Assembly: GCF_900156475.1 (NCBI RefSeq)
Contig: NZ_FTNR01000004.1
Location: 186,001 to 250,000 of the forward strand
Direction: 5' to 3'
Source: Natronorubrum thiooxidans
GTDB taxonomy: Archaea; Halobacteriota; Halobacteria; Halobacteriales; Natrialbaceae
DNA length: 64,000 nt
In this document: positions 26,034-35,356 of the stretch, piece by piece
Numbering within the stretch: position 1 is the stretch's first letter
Layout: each line of letters begins with the position of its first letter
Notes under the pieces: model-generated
Databases searched by the model: none
What the model saw: the letters and a program-made list of their open reading frames with translations, nothing else
What the model was told of the DNA's origin: nothing
Program-made: the position numbers and the translations under genes

Positions 26034-27263
26034 TTAGTTGACCGACTCACTGATCGTCGGACTCAGCCGTCCCGTGTGAGCGTAGATCCCGACAACCAGG
26101 ACGACTCCGGCGAGCATCGGCACGACAGCGCTGATTCCGTAGATCAACTCGAATCCGAGGACATCGATCAGCGGGAGCGAGACCAGCGGCCCGAGGCCGC
26201 CGCCGACGTCCCCGAGGACGTTGTTCGTCCCCATCGCGCGACCGACGCGATCCTCGGGCGTGAGATCCGCGAGCAGCGCCGTCAGCGGGCCACCGACGCC
26301 GCCCTGTCCGGCACCGATCAGGATGCAGGCGAGGACCAGGACCTCGACCCTCGAACCGAAAGCCAACACGACAAAGCCGAGACACGAGGTCACCAGAAAG
26401 GCGAGCATGACGGGGACGCGCGCCCCGACGGAGTCGCTCAGTGCGCCGCCACCGAGGGTGAACACCGACCCTGCGAGCACCGTGATCGCCATCAACATCC
26501 CCGAGGAGCCCTGCGCATCGAGGCCGAAAACCGTGATCGAACGCTCGCCAAGCAAGAGTACGAGCGTCGAAAAGAGCACGCCGATGTACGCGAAGTAGAG
26601 CCCGAAGTTGACGAGCCCGATCGTCAGCGCAGGCAGCGTCGTCTCGAGATCCCACGGCTTGACCGACTCCTGTTCGTCTTCGACGTGGGTTTCGGGGACG
26701 ATCAGATAGGCGATGACGCTCGCGAGACCGGCGAACGAAGCCGCGAGAACGAACGCCTCGACGTTCCCCCAGAGGTCACTGACGACGCCGCCCAAAACGA
26801 GGCCCGCGGGAAAGCCGAACGTGATGCCGGCGCGAACGATGCCCATACTGGTCCCTCGAGAATCAGCCTCGCTGACGTCGGCTGTGATCGTGTACGCGGT
26901 CGCGAAGACGAGCGCGCTGCCGATCCCCCAGAGAATCCGGGCGATCAGAAACCAGAACTCGGGCAGCGATGAGAGGATCGCGACGACGTACATGAACGTC
27001 GCGACGGCCTCGATCGCGAGCCCAGCGATGAACGGTGTTCGTGTGCCGATGCGATCGATGAGGACGCCGGCTGGCGCGTTGGCTACGAGCCGGGTAAACC
27101 GGTTCGCGCTCAGGATGACTCCGACCATGAACGCCGAGATACCGAGCACCTCGCCCAGATTCGGCAAGATCGGGAAGATGACACCGCCACCGAAGCCGAC
27201 GAAGAAGGTACTCGCGACGACGGCGAGGACGATCCGGTTCGAACTGGCTGATGGCAGGGACAC
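26034..27263 (-). CDS. major facilitator superfamily transporter
   Basis: A 409-residue MFS carrier with about twelve membrane segments. The loop after helix 2 reads GVLIDRIGTRTPFIAGL, a variant of motif A, with a second copy after helix 8 (GALSDSVGARVPVML). Its substrate is not evident; drug/H+ antiporters of this type are a common comparison. No ATG is available: the frame offers TTG 27269 and GTG 27263, and I prefer GTG. A TATA-like TTTATGCC lies near 27325-27334 (minus strand), implying a leader of about 40 nt. Confidence 0.85.
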   Translation of the reverse strand: MSLPSASSNRIVLAVVASTFFVGFGGGVIFPILPNLGEVLGISAFMVGVILSANRFTRLVANAPAGVLIDRIGTRTPFIAGLAIEAVATFMYVVAILSSLPEFWFLIARILWGIGSALVFATAYTITADVSEADSRGTSMGIVRAGITFGFPAGLVLGGVVSDLWGNVEAFVLAASFAGLASVIAYLIVPETHVEDEQESVKPWDLETTLPALTIGLVNFGLYFAYIGVLFSTLVLLLGERSITVFGLDAQGSSGMLMAITVLAGSVFTLGGGALSDSVGARVPVMLAFLVTSCLGFVVLAFGSRVEVLVLACILIGAGQGGVGGPLTALLADLTPEDRVGRAMGTNNVLGDVGGGLGPLVSLPLIDVLGFELIYGISAVVPMLAGVVLVVGIYAHTGRLSPTISESVN

Positions 27264-27494
27264 TGGCAATCGCTCTCGAGCGCTGTTTCGAGTCGAAACT
27301 CGCTACGCGTCTCTGACAGGCGTGGCATAAAGGGCCTATCGAAAGCGGTGCTCACTCGGTCACGTCGCTTCCGTCTCGAGGCCGTACTCGAACTGCGAAA
27401 ATCCCACGCTGCAGGCCAGTATCGGCCGGCTGCGCGGTAATTGAGACAGTTACCTTCGACAAGCGTTATCATACGAAGACGCATACTAACCCAC

Positions 27495-27833
27495 GTGGTG
27501 TCGTTAGACCGAGTATTCGAGCTTCTAAGCAAAGAGCGGCGACGGTACGCGCTGTATTATCTCGAGCAACGAGGCGGGCCAGTTCCCATAGAGGAGGTCG
27601 CTGAGCAAGTTACCGAGTGGGAGACTGAGGGCGTCCCGGAATCGATTCCGGAAGAATTGTTCGAACGCGTTGAGTGTAGCCTCCGTCATACTGATCTGCC
27701 AAAAGCGTCCGAAGCAGAATACGTCGAGTATGACCCTGAGAGAGGAGTCGTTGACGTTACCGGCACACCCCCTGAGGTGGACGCCATTCTCACCGTGGCC
27801 AAGGTCATCGAACGTCCAGATCGGAATCCATAG
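27495..27833 (+). CDS. small winged-HTH protein (DUF7344-like)
   Basis: A 112-residue protein. The start VVSLDRVFELLSKERRRYALYYLEQ is the haloarchaeal winged-helix opening that I associate with DUF7344. A helix with PVPIEEVAEQVTEWE and a wing-like YVEYDPERGVVDVTG follow. It is likely a DNA-binding regulator; its target is unknown. GTG 27495 (or GTG 27498) is favoured over the upstream frame because a TATA-like GTTATCAT (27465-27472) lies 27 nt ahead. It is divergent from the MFS gene, so control of that transporter is plausible by position. Confidence 0.75.
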   Translation: MVSLDRVFELLSKERRRYALYYLEQRGGPVPIEEVAEQVTEWETEGVPESIPEELFERVECSLRHTDLPKASEAEYVEYDPERGVVDVTGTPPEVDAILTVAKVIERPDRNP

Positions 27834-27939
27834 TCTGTCACGCCTACACCGACCGCCGTGGCTGTCATCTTCATCTGTTGTGCACCTCGAGCGAACCGAC
27901 GAACACGTATATCCGCGTGTGGTGAGCGGACGAATACAG

Positions 27940-28620
27940 ATGCTCGAACAACGGGACGACAGATTCTGGACGTCCGAAGAACCGCTTCGGTTTCTCGGCC
28001 TCGAGTTCGGCCGTATCATGTCCGTGATTCGACTCTCGAGCGGCGGGCTCTTCGTCCAGTCGCCGGCCGAACTGACTCCCGAACTGCGAGCGGCACTGGA
28101 CGACCTCGGCGACGTGCGCTTCGTCGCGCCGGCGAGCAAACTCCACGGGCATCTCTACATGGAACAGTACCGGGCTGTCTATCCCGACGCCGAACTGCTG
28201 GCTGCACCTGGACTTCCCGCACGGCGGCCCGACCTCCAGTTCGATCAGCTGTTGGGTGACACACCCGACCCACGGTGGGCTCCCGACATCGATCAAGTCG
28301 CGATCGTCGGCCATCGGTGGCTCACCGAACTCGCCTACCTCCATCGCCCGAGTCGAACGGTGATTCTCGGCGACGTCGGCTTCCACATCAGCGAGGGGAG
28401 CCCGCTCACGACTCGGCTCGTGGCCCGCGCATTGCGAGTTTATAAGCAGGTTGGGCCACCGCTCGAGTTCCGGCTCACGATCGCAAACGAGCAGTCGTTT
28501 CGCCGGTCGATACAGGACGTCCTCGCGTGGGAGTTCGATCGGGTCGTTCCCGGCCACGGGGAGATCATCGAGACTGGCGGCAAACGGGCCGTCCTCGAGG
28601 GATACGACTGGCTGCTCTAG
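27940..28620 (+). CDS. DUF4336-type metallo-beta-lactamase-like protein
   Basis: A 226-residue protein of the DUF4336 group, related to the metallo-beta-lactamase fold. Recognisable segments are VIRLSSGGLFVQSPAEL near the start, VAPASKLHGHLYMEQYRAVYP (HxH-like) and DRVVPGHGEIIETGGKRAV near the end. The classical HxHxDH motif is not complete, so hydrolase activity is uncertain. ATATCC at 27909-27914 is about 29 nt ahead of ATG 27940, arguing against longer in-frame starts. It converges with the SAM synthetase gene. Confidence 0.8.
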   Translation: MLEQRDDRFWTSEEPLRFLGLEFGRIMSVIRLSSGGLFVQSPAELTPELRAALDDLGDVRFVAPASKLHGHLYMEQYRAVYPDAELLAAPGLPARRPDLQFDQLLGDTPDPRWAPDIDQVAIVGHRWLTELAYLHRPSRTVILGDVGFHISEGSPLTTRLVARALRVYKQVGPPLEFRLTIANEQSFRRSIQDVLAWEFDRVVPGHGEIIETGGKRAVLEGYDWLL

Positions 28621-28621
28621 A

Positions 28622-28635
28622 TCGTTAAAAAACGA
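28622..28635. terminator. small A/T hairpin between convergent genes
   Basis: TCGTT (28622-28626) pairs with AACGA (28631-28635) around AAAA. It starts just after the stop codon of the DUF4336 gene and may serve both converging transcripts. Confidence 0.35.
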
Positions 28636-28656
28636 ACGCCGTCGAACAGGCCGTCC

Positions 28657-29862
28657 TCAGAACGTCGTCAGTTCGCCGTCGATCACGCGACGAGTGATGT
28701 CGGTGACGTTTGTGAGTTCCGTATCGACGATCGCTTCGATCTCGGCTTCGACGTCGCTGAGTTCGACGCCGTCCTCAGTGACGACGTGGACGTCAGCGAC
28801 GTGGGGTTGGTCGATCGGGCGGCCGATCTGGCTGAGCAGGCGCACGCGCAGGTCACGAATGCCGTCGACCTCGCGGACGACCTCCTCGGCGATCTCGGTC
28901 GAAAGCAGGTTGTAGATCTTGCCGATGTGGTTGACCGGATTCTTCCCGCTCGTGGCTTCGATCGACATCGAGCGATTGGGCGTGATGAGGCCGTTCGCAC
29001 GGTTACCGCGACCGACGGAGCCGTCGTCGCCCTGCTCGGCGGAGGTGCCGGTGACGGTCAGGTAGATCGAGCCCTCCTCGTAGTCGTCGGCCGTGTTGAC
29101 GTGGACGTTGACGTCACGGTCGGTGTGTTCGCTCGCCACCTCGGCGACGAACTCGCGGACGGATTCAACGGCCTCGGCGTACGCGTCCAGATCAGCGATA
29201 TGCTCGTCGATCATCGCCGCCGCGACGGTGACGTCGATCTCGTCGCCCTCGCGTTTGCCCATGATTTTGATGTCCGTTCCGACGTACGGGTTCTCCTCGG
29301 CGAACTCGCCGTTGAGTCGGCGCTCGGACTCGAGGACGATCTGTTCGGTTTCGGTCAGCGGCGCGTGGCCGACGCCGAAACTCGTGTCGTTGGCCATCGG
29401 GACGCTCACTTCGTCCTCGCCGAAGACGTCCTGCAGATCGCCGCTGCCTTCGCCGAGTCTGACGTCGACGACGATATCCTCGCCGACGGTGAGCTGTGGG
29501 ATCTCGGACTCGAGGTACTCGCGGGCAGCCCGCAGTGCGATGGTCTCGGCGGGGATGGTCTGGCCGTTGTAGTGTTTGGTTGCACGGCCGACGATCAGCA
29601 GATAGATGGGGTCGACGACTTCGCCGCCGCCGAAGGCGGGTGCGGCTTCGCCTGCGACGAGCTGGCTCTCGTCGGTGTTGAAGTGGAGCACTTTGCCAAC
29701 GCGGTCGAGATACTCCCGGGCCAGCGCGCCGGCGACGGCCTCGGCGACCCCGTCGCTGATCGAGTCGGGGTGGCCGATCCCCTTTCGCTCGACGATCTCT
29801 ACTTCCTGGTCTTCGACTGCCTGTCGGTCGATCGGCTCGACCCGAATGTTCCGCTCACTCAT
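28657..29862 (-). CDS. mat: methionine adenosyltransferase, archaeal type
   Basis: A 401-residue archaeal S-adenosylmethionine synthetase making SAM from methionine and ATP. Diagnostic segments are [36 protein letters not shown], and [20 protein letters not shown]. The family is distinct from bacterial MetK. The frame runs further upstream, but [11 protein letters not shown] at 29862 is the family start. TATA-like TTATAG (minus strand, 29886-29893) lies 28 nt ahead of it. It is cytoplasmic and essential in most archaea. Confidence 0.95.
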   Translation of the reverse strand: MSERNIRVEPIDRQAVEDQEVEIVERKGIGHPDSISDGVAEAVAGALAREYLDRVGKVLHFNTDESQLVAGEAAPAFGGGEVVDPIYLLIVGRATKHYNGQTIPAETIALRAAREYLESEIPQLTVGEDIVVDVRLGEGSGDLQDVFGEDEVSVPMANDTSFGVGHAPLTETEQIVLESERRLNGEFAEENPYVGTDIKIMGKREGDEIDVTVAAAMIDEHIADLDAYAEAVESVREFVAEVASEHTDRDVNVHVNTADDYEEGSIYLTVTGTSAEQGDDGSVGRGNRANGLITPNRSMSIEATSGKNPVNHIGKIYNLLSTEIAEEVVREVDGIRDLRVRLLSQIGRPIDQPHVADVHVVTEDGVELSDVEAEIEAIVDTELTNVTDITRRVIDGELTTF

Positions 29863-29956
29863 TACCGGACGTTGGCGGACCGTGGTTCTATAACTTGCGG
29901 AAACAAAATCGGGTGAAAAATGTCTAACAGTAATATGAACTCGAGCGGTGTCCGGC

Positions 29957-30502
29957 TCAGGACTCGAGCAAGAGCCCCAGATACGACGTTCGAAGCTGGT
30001 CGTCCGGCTCGAGTCCCAGCCGCTCGAGGACGTCGTAGGCACCCTCGCGGGCCGACTCGAGGTCGGCTTCGCGCTCGACGTCGGTTTCGACCTCGACGTA
30101 CTCGCCGACGTCGTCGACGGCATCGAGCGTGATCGTATACCCATCGAAGGAGAACCGGTCGCGTTCTTTGCGGACCGTCGCGGCGGGCGCAAAGCCCAGA
30201 TTCGTCAGGATGGCATCCATCGTCTCGCCATCGTCGACTGCGGTCTCGAACTCTTCGCGGCTCTTGGATTCGCCGTCCAGCAGTGGTCCCTTGTAGGTAA
30301 CGCGTGTCTCCTCAGCTCCCGACTCGGGGGTCGACTCCCGGCGGATTCGCAGCGCTTCGTCGGTTTCGACGAACTCGCGGTGCGGGGCGTCGTAGTACGT
30401 ATCCGCCTGCACGATGGTCCGCTCTCGAGTCGCACCCAGTTCGTCGAGCTGTGTTCGAACGGCCTCGAGATCGGCGGGAACCTTCGTTTCGACTTCGTAC
30501 AT
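29957..30502 (-). CDS. CYTH-domain protein (class IV adenylate cyclase/CyaB-like)
   Basis: A 181-residue CYTH-fold protein. The N-terminal MYEVETKV gives the ExExK signature of the triphosphate tunnel family. Arg/Lys-rich strands follow (RIRRES, VTYKGPLL, VRKERDRFSF) and E-x-E near the end (GEYVEVETDVE). The family includes class IV adenylate cyclases and thiamine triphosphatases; the archaeal members' substrate is not settled. A longer frame exists, but ATG 30502 matches the family start. A TATA-like CTTACGATC sits near 30524-30532 on the minus strand. Confidence 0.85.
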   Translation of the reverse strand: MYEVETKVPADLEAVRTQLDELGATRERTIVQADTYYDAPHREFVETDEALRIRRESTPESGAEETRVTYKGPLLDGESKSREEFETAVDDGETMDAILTNLGFAPAATVRKERDRFSFDGYTITLDAVDDVGEYVEVETDVEREADLESAREGAYDVLERLGLEPDDQLRTSYLGLLLES

Positions 30503-30590
30503 GGCCGAGGCCACGGGAAGCGATCGTAAGTATCGGTCGTTCTGGGGCAAAAACGTCGACCTTAAATGTAGACGGCGGGACGTACAACGT

Positions 30591-31556
30591 ATGACCGAGG
30601 ATCAGGAGGCCGAGCTCGAGGAGCAGGCCGATGACGTCGAAGCAGCAGTAGACGACGAGGAAACCGAAGAAGCCGAGGGGCTTCAACACGGCGACTTCGT
30701 CGAGATCGACTACACCGCATACACCGCCGACGGCGACCAGTTGGTCGACACGACCGACCCCGACGTCGCCGAGGAAGAGGGTGTCGACGACCAGGGCCAG
30801 GAGTTCAAGCCCCGAACGATCGTGCTGGGCGAGGGCCACATCTTCGACGGCGTCGAAGAGGCACTCGTCGGCAGCGAAGTCGGCGACTCCGGAACCGTGA
30901 CGATCGATTCCGAGGATGCCTTCGGCGCGTACGACCCCGACGACGTCCAGACCATCAGCGCCGAGAAGATCGACGAGGACGACCGCTACCCCGGTGCGAA
31001 CGTGCAGGTCGACGGCCAGCAGGGCTATATTAGCACGATCATCGGTGGCCGCGCCCGCGTCGACTTCAACCACCCGCTTGCGGGCGAGGACGTCGAGTAC
31101 GAGTACGAGATTCTCGACGAGGTCGACGACCGCGAACAGCAGGCCGCCGGCCTGTTCGAGATGTACCTCGGGATGGAGCCCGAGCTCTGGATCGAGACGG
31201 ACGAAGTCGAAGAGGAAGTCCCCGTCGAGTCCGACGACGATGACGAGGACGCCGAGCCCGAGTTCGAGACCGAAACCGTCGAGAAGGAGACGGTCTACCT
31301 CGAGGCCACGCCACAGATGACCATGAACCAGCAGTGGATGATGGGCAAACAGCAGATCGGCCAGGACATCATCGAGAAGATCGGTGTCGACCGCGTCATT
31401 GTCCAGGAAGTCATCGACGGCATGGGTGGCATGGGAATGGGCGGTATGATGGGCGGCATGGGCGGTATGGGCGGCGGCGACATCGAGGAGGCCCTCGAGG
31501 ACGCTGACGTCGACGCCGACGAAATCGTCGACGAACTCGAAGGCGCAGACGAGTAA
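30591..31556 (+). CDS. FKBP-type peptidyl-prolyl isomerase, SlyD-like, with long C-terminal extension
   Basis: A 321-residue archaeal FKBP. The FKBP domain begins at about residue 33 (GDFVEIDYTAYTADGDQLVDTT) and includes VLGEGHIFDGVEEALVG. An insert-in-flap chaperone domain follows (IDEDDRYPGANVQVDGQQG...), then the strand RVDFNHPLAGEDVEYEY, the signature of the SlyD group. The last 120 residues are an extra acidic region with MNQQWMMGKQQIGQDIIEKIG and a Gly/Met repeat (GMGGMGMGGMMGG). It probably assists folding in the cytoplasm. TATA-like CTTAAATG (30561-30568) is about 27 nt before ATG 30591, excluding the longer frame. Confidence 0.9.
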   Translation: MTEDQEAELEEQADDVEAAVDDEETEEAEGLQHGDFVEIDYTAYTADGDQLVDTTDPDVAEEEGVDDQGQEFKPRTIVLGEGHIFDGVEEALVGSEVGDSGTVTIDSEDAFGAYDPDDVQTISAEKIDEDDRYPGANVQVDGQQGYISTIIGGRARVDFNHPLAGEDVEYEYEILDEVDDREQQAAGLFEMYLGMEPELWIETDEVEEEVPVESDDDDEDAEPEFETETVEKETVYLEATPQMTMNQQWMMGKQQIGQDIIEKIGVDRVIVQEVIDGMGGMGMGGMMGGMGGMGGGDIEEALEDADVDADEIVDELEGADE

Positions 31557-31654
31557 GCCGGTTCCGTTCTTTTCGGGTCGACAACCAGGGGTAGCACCAG
31601 CAGTCGTTGCTGGGTCACATTCGAGACCGGTCGAGAAACGCGTTCGGCTCCGGA

Positions 31655-32281
31655 TTAGGCAATATCCCGGCTCGTGTCGATCGCCACTTCTTCCGTGAGT
31701 TCGAGTTTGATCGCCTCGGTCGGCTGGCCGCCGCCGCGGAACTTCGGGATCGTGAGGTGGCTCTCGAGTTCGGCACCCGTGATCTTCGTCCGGAGATCGA
31801 AGACGGCGTCGGCCATATGGATCGTCCGAGAACGGTTTTCGGGGGTCGACTCGCTTTTCAGGCAGTGTAACACGGCGATCGAGCCCGTCTCGAGCATCTG
31901 CGATTTGAGGTCGTTACAGAACTTGATATACTCGTCGGTGTCGGTTCGCTCCAACACGTCCATGGTGTCGATAATCAGGTTCGCGCCGTCGGGCAATGCG
32001 CGGATGAGCCGGGTTGCCTCCTCGAGCGGGTCGGCGCTGGTAACCTGTCTGACGGTCGGACTGCCGACTGCAGATGGGGAGACATCAATTGCGTGATCGA
32101 CGGCGGCGTCAGAGCGTTCAGTCGTGAGATACAGCGTCCCGCGGGCAGCTGTTAGCTCGTATAAGAGTAGCTCCGACTGACTGGCCGGATCAGCGCTGTA
32201 GGCGACGATACAGCCCGGTGGCAACCCGCCATCGAGCTTCCGATCCAGCACGTCGATTCCGGTATCTAGCCGCCCGACCAT
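31655..32281 (-). CDS. RecA/KaiC-fold protein lacking a P-loop lysine (HTR-like/DUF7504-like)
   Basis: A 208-residue RecA-superfamily protein. The opening RLDTGIDVLDRKLDGGLPPGCIVAYSA resembles KaiC/RadA start motifs. The P-loop position reads DPASQSELLLYE, without GK(S/T), so it probably cannot bind ATP in the usual way. A Walker-B-like strand follows (GANLIIDTMDV). I associate it with the haloarchaeal HTR-like group (DUF7504). TATA-like GTTATTCGG lies about 27 nt ahead of ATG 32281. Its role is unknown; signal transduction has been proposed for the group by name only. Confidence 0.75.
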   Translation of the reverse strand: MVGRLDTGIDVLDRKLDGGLPPGCIVAYSADPASQSELLLYELTAARGTLYLTTERSDAAVDHAIDVSPSAVGSPTVRQVTSADPLEEATRLIRALPDGANLIIDTMDVLERTDTDEYIKFCNDLKSQMLETGSIAVLHCLKSESTPENRSRTIHMADAVFDLRTKITGAELESHLTIPKFRGGGQPTEAIKLELTEEVAIDTSRDIA

Positions 32282-32340
32282 TCAATTGTGACCAGTTACT
32301 GCAGCGTCCGAATAACTCTTTGGTTTCATGTTCAATCAGT

Positions 32341-32350
32341 TATTTAAGAA
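32341..32350 (+). promoter_or_regulatory. TATA box ahead of pyrB with long leader
   Basis: TATTTAAGAA is a good TATA box but is about 150 nt before pyrB ATG 32495. It predicts a transcript start near 32372 and a leader of about 120 nt, unusual in this window. Confidence 0.5.
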
Positions 32351-32494
32351 TAGTGTACGCAGAAAAAGAGAGAGTCAGCCGACACCGATGGTGGTACCGG
32401 AACCCGCTTCGTGTCGTCGCCATCACGTATCACTCGAGTCATGGCGAGTTCGAATGGAGAGATTCAAGGGCACAGCAAGAGCCAACACGAACGA

Positions 32495-33445
32495 ATGCGC
32501 CACGATCACCTCATCACGAGCAAACAACTCTCACGGGCGGACATCGAGACCGTCCTCGACCGGGCGGCCGAGATCGATGCCGATCCGTCGGCCGTCGCCA
32601 ACCGACACGCGAACTCGGTGCTTGGACTCCTGTTTTTCGAGCCCAGCACGCGAACGAAGATGAGTTTCGAGACCGCGATGAAACGCCTCGGCGGCAGCGT
32701 CGTCGACATGGGCTCGATCGAGTCCTCGAGCGTCAAAAAAGGCGAGACGCTCGCTGACACCGTCCGCGTCACGGAAGGCTACGTCGACGCACTCGTCTTG
32801 CGCCACCCAAAACAGGGGTCGGCCGCCATGGCCGGTGAGTTCGTCGACGTCCCGCTGTTGAACGCTGGCGACGGCGCGGGCCACCATCCCACACAGACGC
32901 TGCTCGACCTGTATACGATCCGGGAGAACGCCGGGCTGGACGACCTCACAATTGGGATTATGGGCGACCTGAAGTACGGCCGGACCGTCCACTCGCTCGC
33001 CTACGCGCTGACGAACTTCGACACCCGTCAGCATTTCATCAGTCCCGAGAGCCTCCAGTTGCCACGCGAGGTCGTCTTCGACCTTCATCAGGAAGGCGGC
33101 GGCACACAGATCCGCGAACACGACTCGCTCGAGGAGATCCTCCCCTCGCTGGACGTGCTGTACGTGACCCGGATTCAACGCGAGCGGTTCCCCGACGAAA
33201 ACGAGTACCAGAAGATCGCCGGCGAGTATCAGATCGACCTCGAGACGCTCGAGGACGCCCGCGACGAGTTGACTGTGATGCACCCGCTGCCACGGGTCGA
33301 CGAGATCGCCCCGGAGATCGACGACACCGACCACGCGGCCTACTTCGAACAGGCCCACAACGGCATTCCGGTTCGGATGGCACTGCTCGATATACTGCTC
33401 GAAAACAACAGCGACGCCGACACTCGAGGTGAGACCGATGAGTGA
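32495..33445 (+). CDS. pyrB: aspartate carbamoyltransferase catalytic subunit
   Basis: A 316-residue ATCase catalytic chain that condenses carbamoyl phosphate with aspartate in pyrimidine synthesis. The carbamoyl-phosphate motif is [27 protein letters not shown] and [11 protein letters not shown] complete the active site. The frame is open to 32411 with in-frame ATG 32441, but the [13 protein letters not shown] start gives the family length. The stop overlaps the pyrI start by 8 nt, so the two subunits are co-translated. Confidence 0.95.
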   Translation: MRHDHLITSKQLSRADIETVLDRAAEIDADPSAVANRHANSVLGLLFFEPSTRTKMSFETAMKRLGGSVVDMGSIESSSVKKGETLADTVRVTEGYVDALVLRHPKQGSAAMAGEFVDVPLLNAGDGAGHHPTQTLLDLYTIRENAGLDDLTIGIMGDLKYGRTVHSLAYALTNFDTRQHFISPESLQLPREVVFDLHQEGGGTQIREHDSLEEILPSLDVLYVTRIQRERFPDENEYQKIAGEYQIDLETLEDARDELTVMHPLPRVDEIAPEIDDTDHAAYFEQAHNGIPVRMALLDILLENNSDADTRGETDE

Positions 33446-33926
33446 GAACCACGACCACCACGACGGCCAGGACGACCACGAACTGCGGGTCAGCAAGATC
33501 CGAAGCGGGACCGTCATCGACCACGTTCGTGGCGGCCAGGCACTGAACGTGCTGGCGATCCTTGGGATCGACGGCACTGACGGTGAGGAGATTTCGATCG
33601 GGATGAACGTCCCTTCGGACCGATTTGCGCGCAAAGACATCGTCAAAGTCGAGGGCCGCGAGCTCAGTCAGGACGAAGTCGACGTCCTCTCGTTGATCGC
33701 CCCGGACGCGACGATCAATATTATCCGTGAGTACGAAGTGGTCGAAAAACACCGCGTCGAACGCCCTGACGTCGTCGAAGGGGTGCTCTCCTGTCCGAAC
33801 TCGGCGTGTATCTCGACCGGTGACGAGCCGGTGGCATCCCGGTTCGAGGTGCTCGACGACGGTGTGCGGTGTGCCTACTGCGAGACGATCGTTCGGGACG
33901 AGATCCCGTCGCTGATCGATACCTGA
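33438..33926 (+). CDS. pyrI: aspartate carbamoyltransferase regulatory subunit
   Basis: A 162-residue regulatory chain. The N-terminal nucleotide-binding domain includes [24 protein letters not shown]. The C-terminal zinc domain shows C-PNS-AC and CAYC, the four-Cys site that contacts PyrB. It is preceded by a His/Asp-rich tag ([13 protein letters not shown]). ATG 33438 lies 8 nt inside the end of pyrB, with GAGGTGA (33426-33432) as a good Shine-Dalgarno site. It makes the pyrimidine pathway subject to CTP/ATP control, as in the enteric enzyme. Confidence 0.93.
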   Translation: MSENHDHHDGQDDHELRVSKIRSGTVIDHVRGGQALNVLAILGIDGTDGEEISIGMNVPSDRFARKDIVKVEGRELSQDEVDVLSLIAPDATINIIREYEVVEKHRVERPDVVEGVLSCPNSACISTGDEPVASRFEVLDDGVRCAYCETIVRDEIPSLIDT

Positions 33927-34099
33927 TCGCGGTCGTTCGAACGCGCGACCGACTGCCAACGATCAGCAAAACCGTCGACAACGCATCGAACGGCCGTCGC
34001 TCTGGCGATCGGTCGAATGCGACTCAGGGAGTCCGTCCTTCGCACCCAGAGAACTATCCAGAATATCTAAGTGTACACCGGCCGACCATCTAGGCGTAC

Positions 34100-34219
34100 A
34101 TGTCACGTACAGTCAAAATCCTGGTTGCCCTGTTCGTTATCGCTGTCCTCTGGAAAGTCGTCTCCGGCGACTCTTCGGACGTCGATATCGAAGAGATCGA
34201 GTACGAACCAGCAGAGTAA
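34100..34219 (+). CDS. 39-aa single-pass membrane microprotein
   Basis: A 39-residue frame. It begins MSRTVKILVALFVIAVLWKVV, a basic N-terminus and one membrane segment, then an acidic tail ending EEIEYEPAE. The pattern (positive inside, one helix, acidic outside or inside tail) is convincing for a real small membrane protein. TATA-like AATATCTAAG (34063-34072) is about 32 nt before the ATG. It lies 66 nt ahead of the next gene, on the same strand, and may be co-transcribed with it. No function is known to me. Confidence 0.7.
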   Translation: MSRTVKILVALFVIAVLWKVVSGDSSDVDIEEIEYEPAE

Positions 34220-34285
34220 CGTCTCGAGGCGACACTCCCCGTTCGATTCCGAACGGCTTACGAACGCGGCGCCGTACGATAAGCT

Positions 34286-35125
34286 ATGTACGGCGTCGTC
34301 ACGCGTAACGCTGAAGAAGTCCGGTGGCCGGAGTTCGACCGCGGATTTTACGAAGTCAAAGACGTGACCGGCCGGTCCGCCGAACCGATCGAAGACGGTG
34401 TGAACATGGTGTCCTGTTTCGGCGACAACGCCGCCGCGGACGCCGATCCGTCGCTCATCGCCGTCGACGACTTCGGACGACCGGCCACGCGGGATCGATC
34501 GTACTTCGACTGGGCCTATATTTGTCCGAGCCGCGAGGATTATCGCGAGGGCCTGTTCGACATCATCGACGACTGTGTCGAGGCCAACGAGGACGTCCGC
34601 CTCGACGACATCGGATTTCCGCGAGCCGAGTACTGTCGCTGTGGCGTCTGCGAGGAGTCGTTCAAAGCGAGCGAGTACGAGGATCGCTTCGAGTGGCGCG
34701 CCAGCGTCATCACCGAGTTCGTCGAGGAAGCCGTCGATCGCATCCCTGGCCGCGTCTACATGACGCTGTACCCCGACCCGTATCCCGGCCATCTCTACGA
34801 ACGGGCCGGCATCGATCTCGAGGCTCTCGAGGAACACGTCGACGAGTTCGTCGTCCCGCTGTACGACATGGCCTACGAGACGACCTACTGGCTCGAGACG
34901 ATCGCGAAGGGGTTCGAAAGCGCACTCGAGACGCCGTTCAATATCGAGTTATACGCGGTAAACATCGATATCGATAAGTTGATTCACGCGACCGAAGTCG
35001 CCGAGGCCTACGGAAACAACGTCTTCTTTGGCTACGAGGCGAGCAACGCACGAGGGGCGCTACGGCGTATGCGGGCGGACGAACGAGACGGTGTGACACA
35101 CGGCGATCCGGAAACGGACACCTGA
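34286..35125 (+). CDS. conserved protein with TIM-barrel-like features
   Basis: A 279-residue protein I cannot assign. Visible features are FDWAYICPSREDYREGLFDIIDDC, GFPRAEYCRCGVCEESF with three closely spaced Cys, GRVYMTLYPDPYPGHLYERAGID and ALEEHVDEFVVPLYDMAYETTYW. Alternating strands and helices with acidic strand ends suggest a glycoside-hydrolase-like (alpha/beta)8 barrel, which is an inference. The Cys group could bind zinc. There is no signal peptide. It has Shine-Dalgarno-poor upstream sequence and may be cotranscribed with the preceding microprotein. Confidence 0.7.
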   Translation: MYGVVTRNAEEVRWPEFDRGFYEVKDVTGRSAEPIEDGVNMVSCFGDNAAADADPSLIAVDDFGRPATRDRSYFDWAYICPSREDYREGLFDIIDDCVEANEDVRLDDIGFPRAEYCRCGVCEESFKASEYEDRFEWRASVITEFVEEAVDRIPGRVYMTLYPDPYPGHLYERAGIDLEALEEHVDEFVVPLYDMAYETTYWLETIAKGFESALETPFNIELYAVNIDIDKLIHATEVAEAYGNNVFFGYEASNARGALRRMRADERDGVTHGDPETDT

Positions 35126-35356
35126 TAACGCCGGTCGTCCGTCTCAGGAGTTGGTATCGTCCCGTTTTCGACATGCATCCCGCTGACATGGCGTCTCGCC
35201 GATGGCTGGGCCTCGAAACGACCGCTCGAGCGAGATGGAGCATCGTGACTCGTCGACTCGAGTGGTAACTCGCCGTCCGAGGTGGCTTATCGAACGAAGG
35301 CAACGGGTCGAGAATCAACTGACAGATCGCTGCTCGAGTCGTCGTCCGACGGGTGG

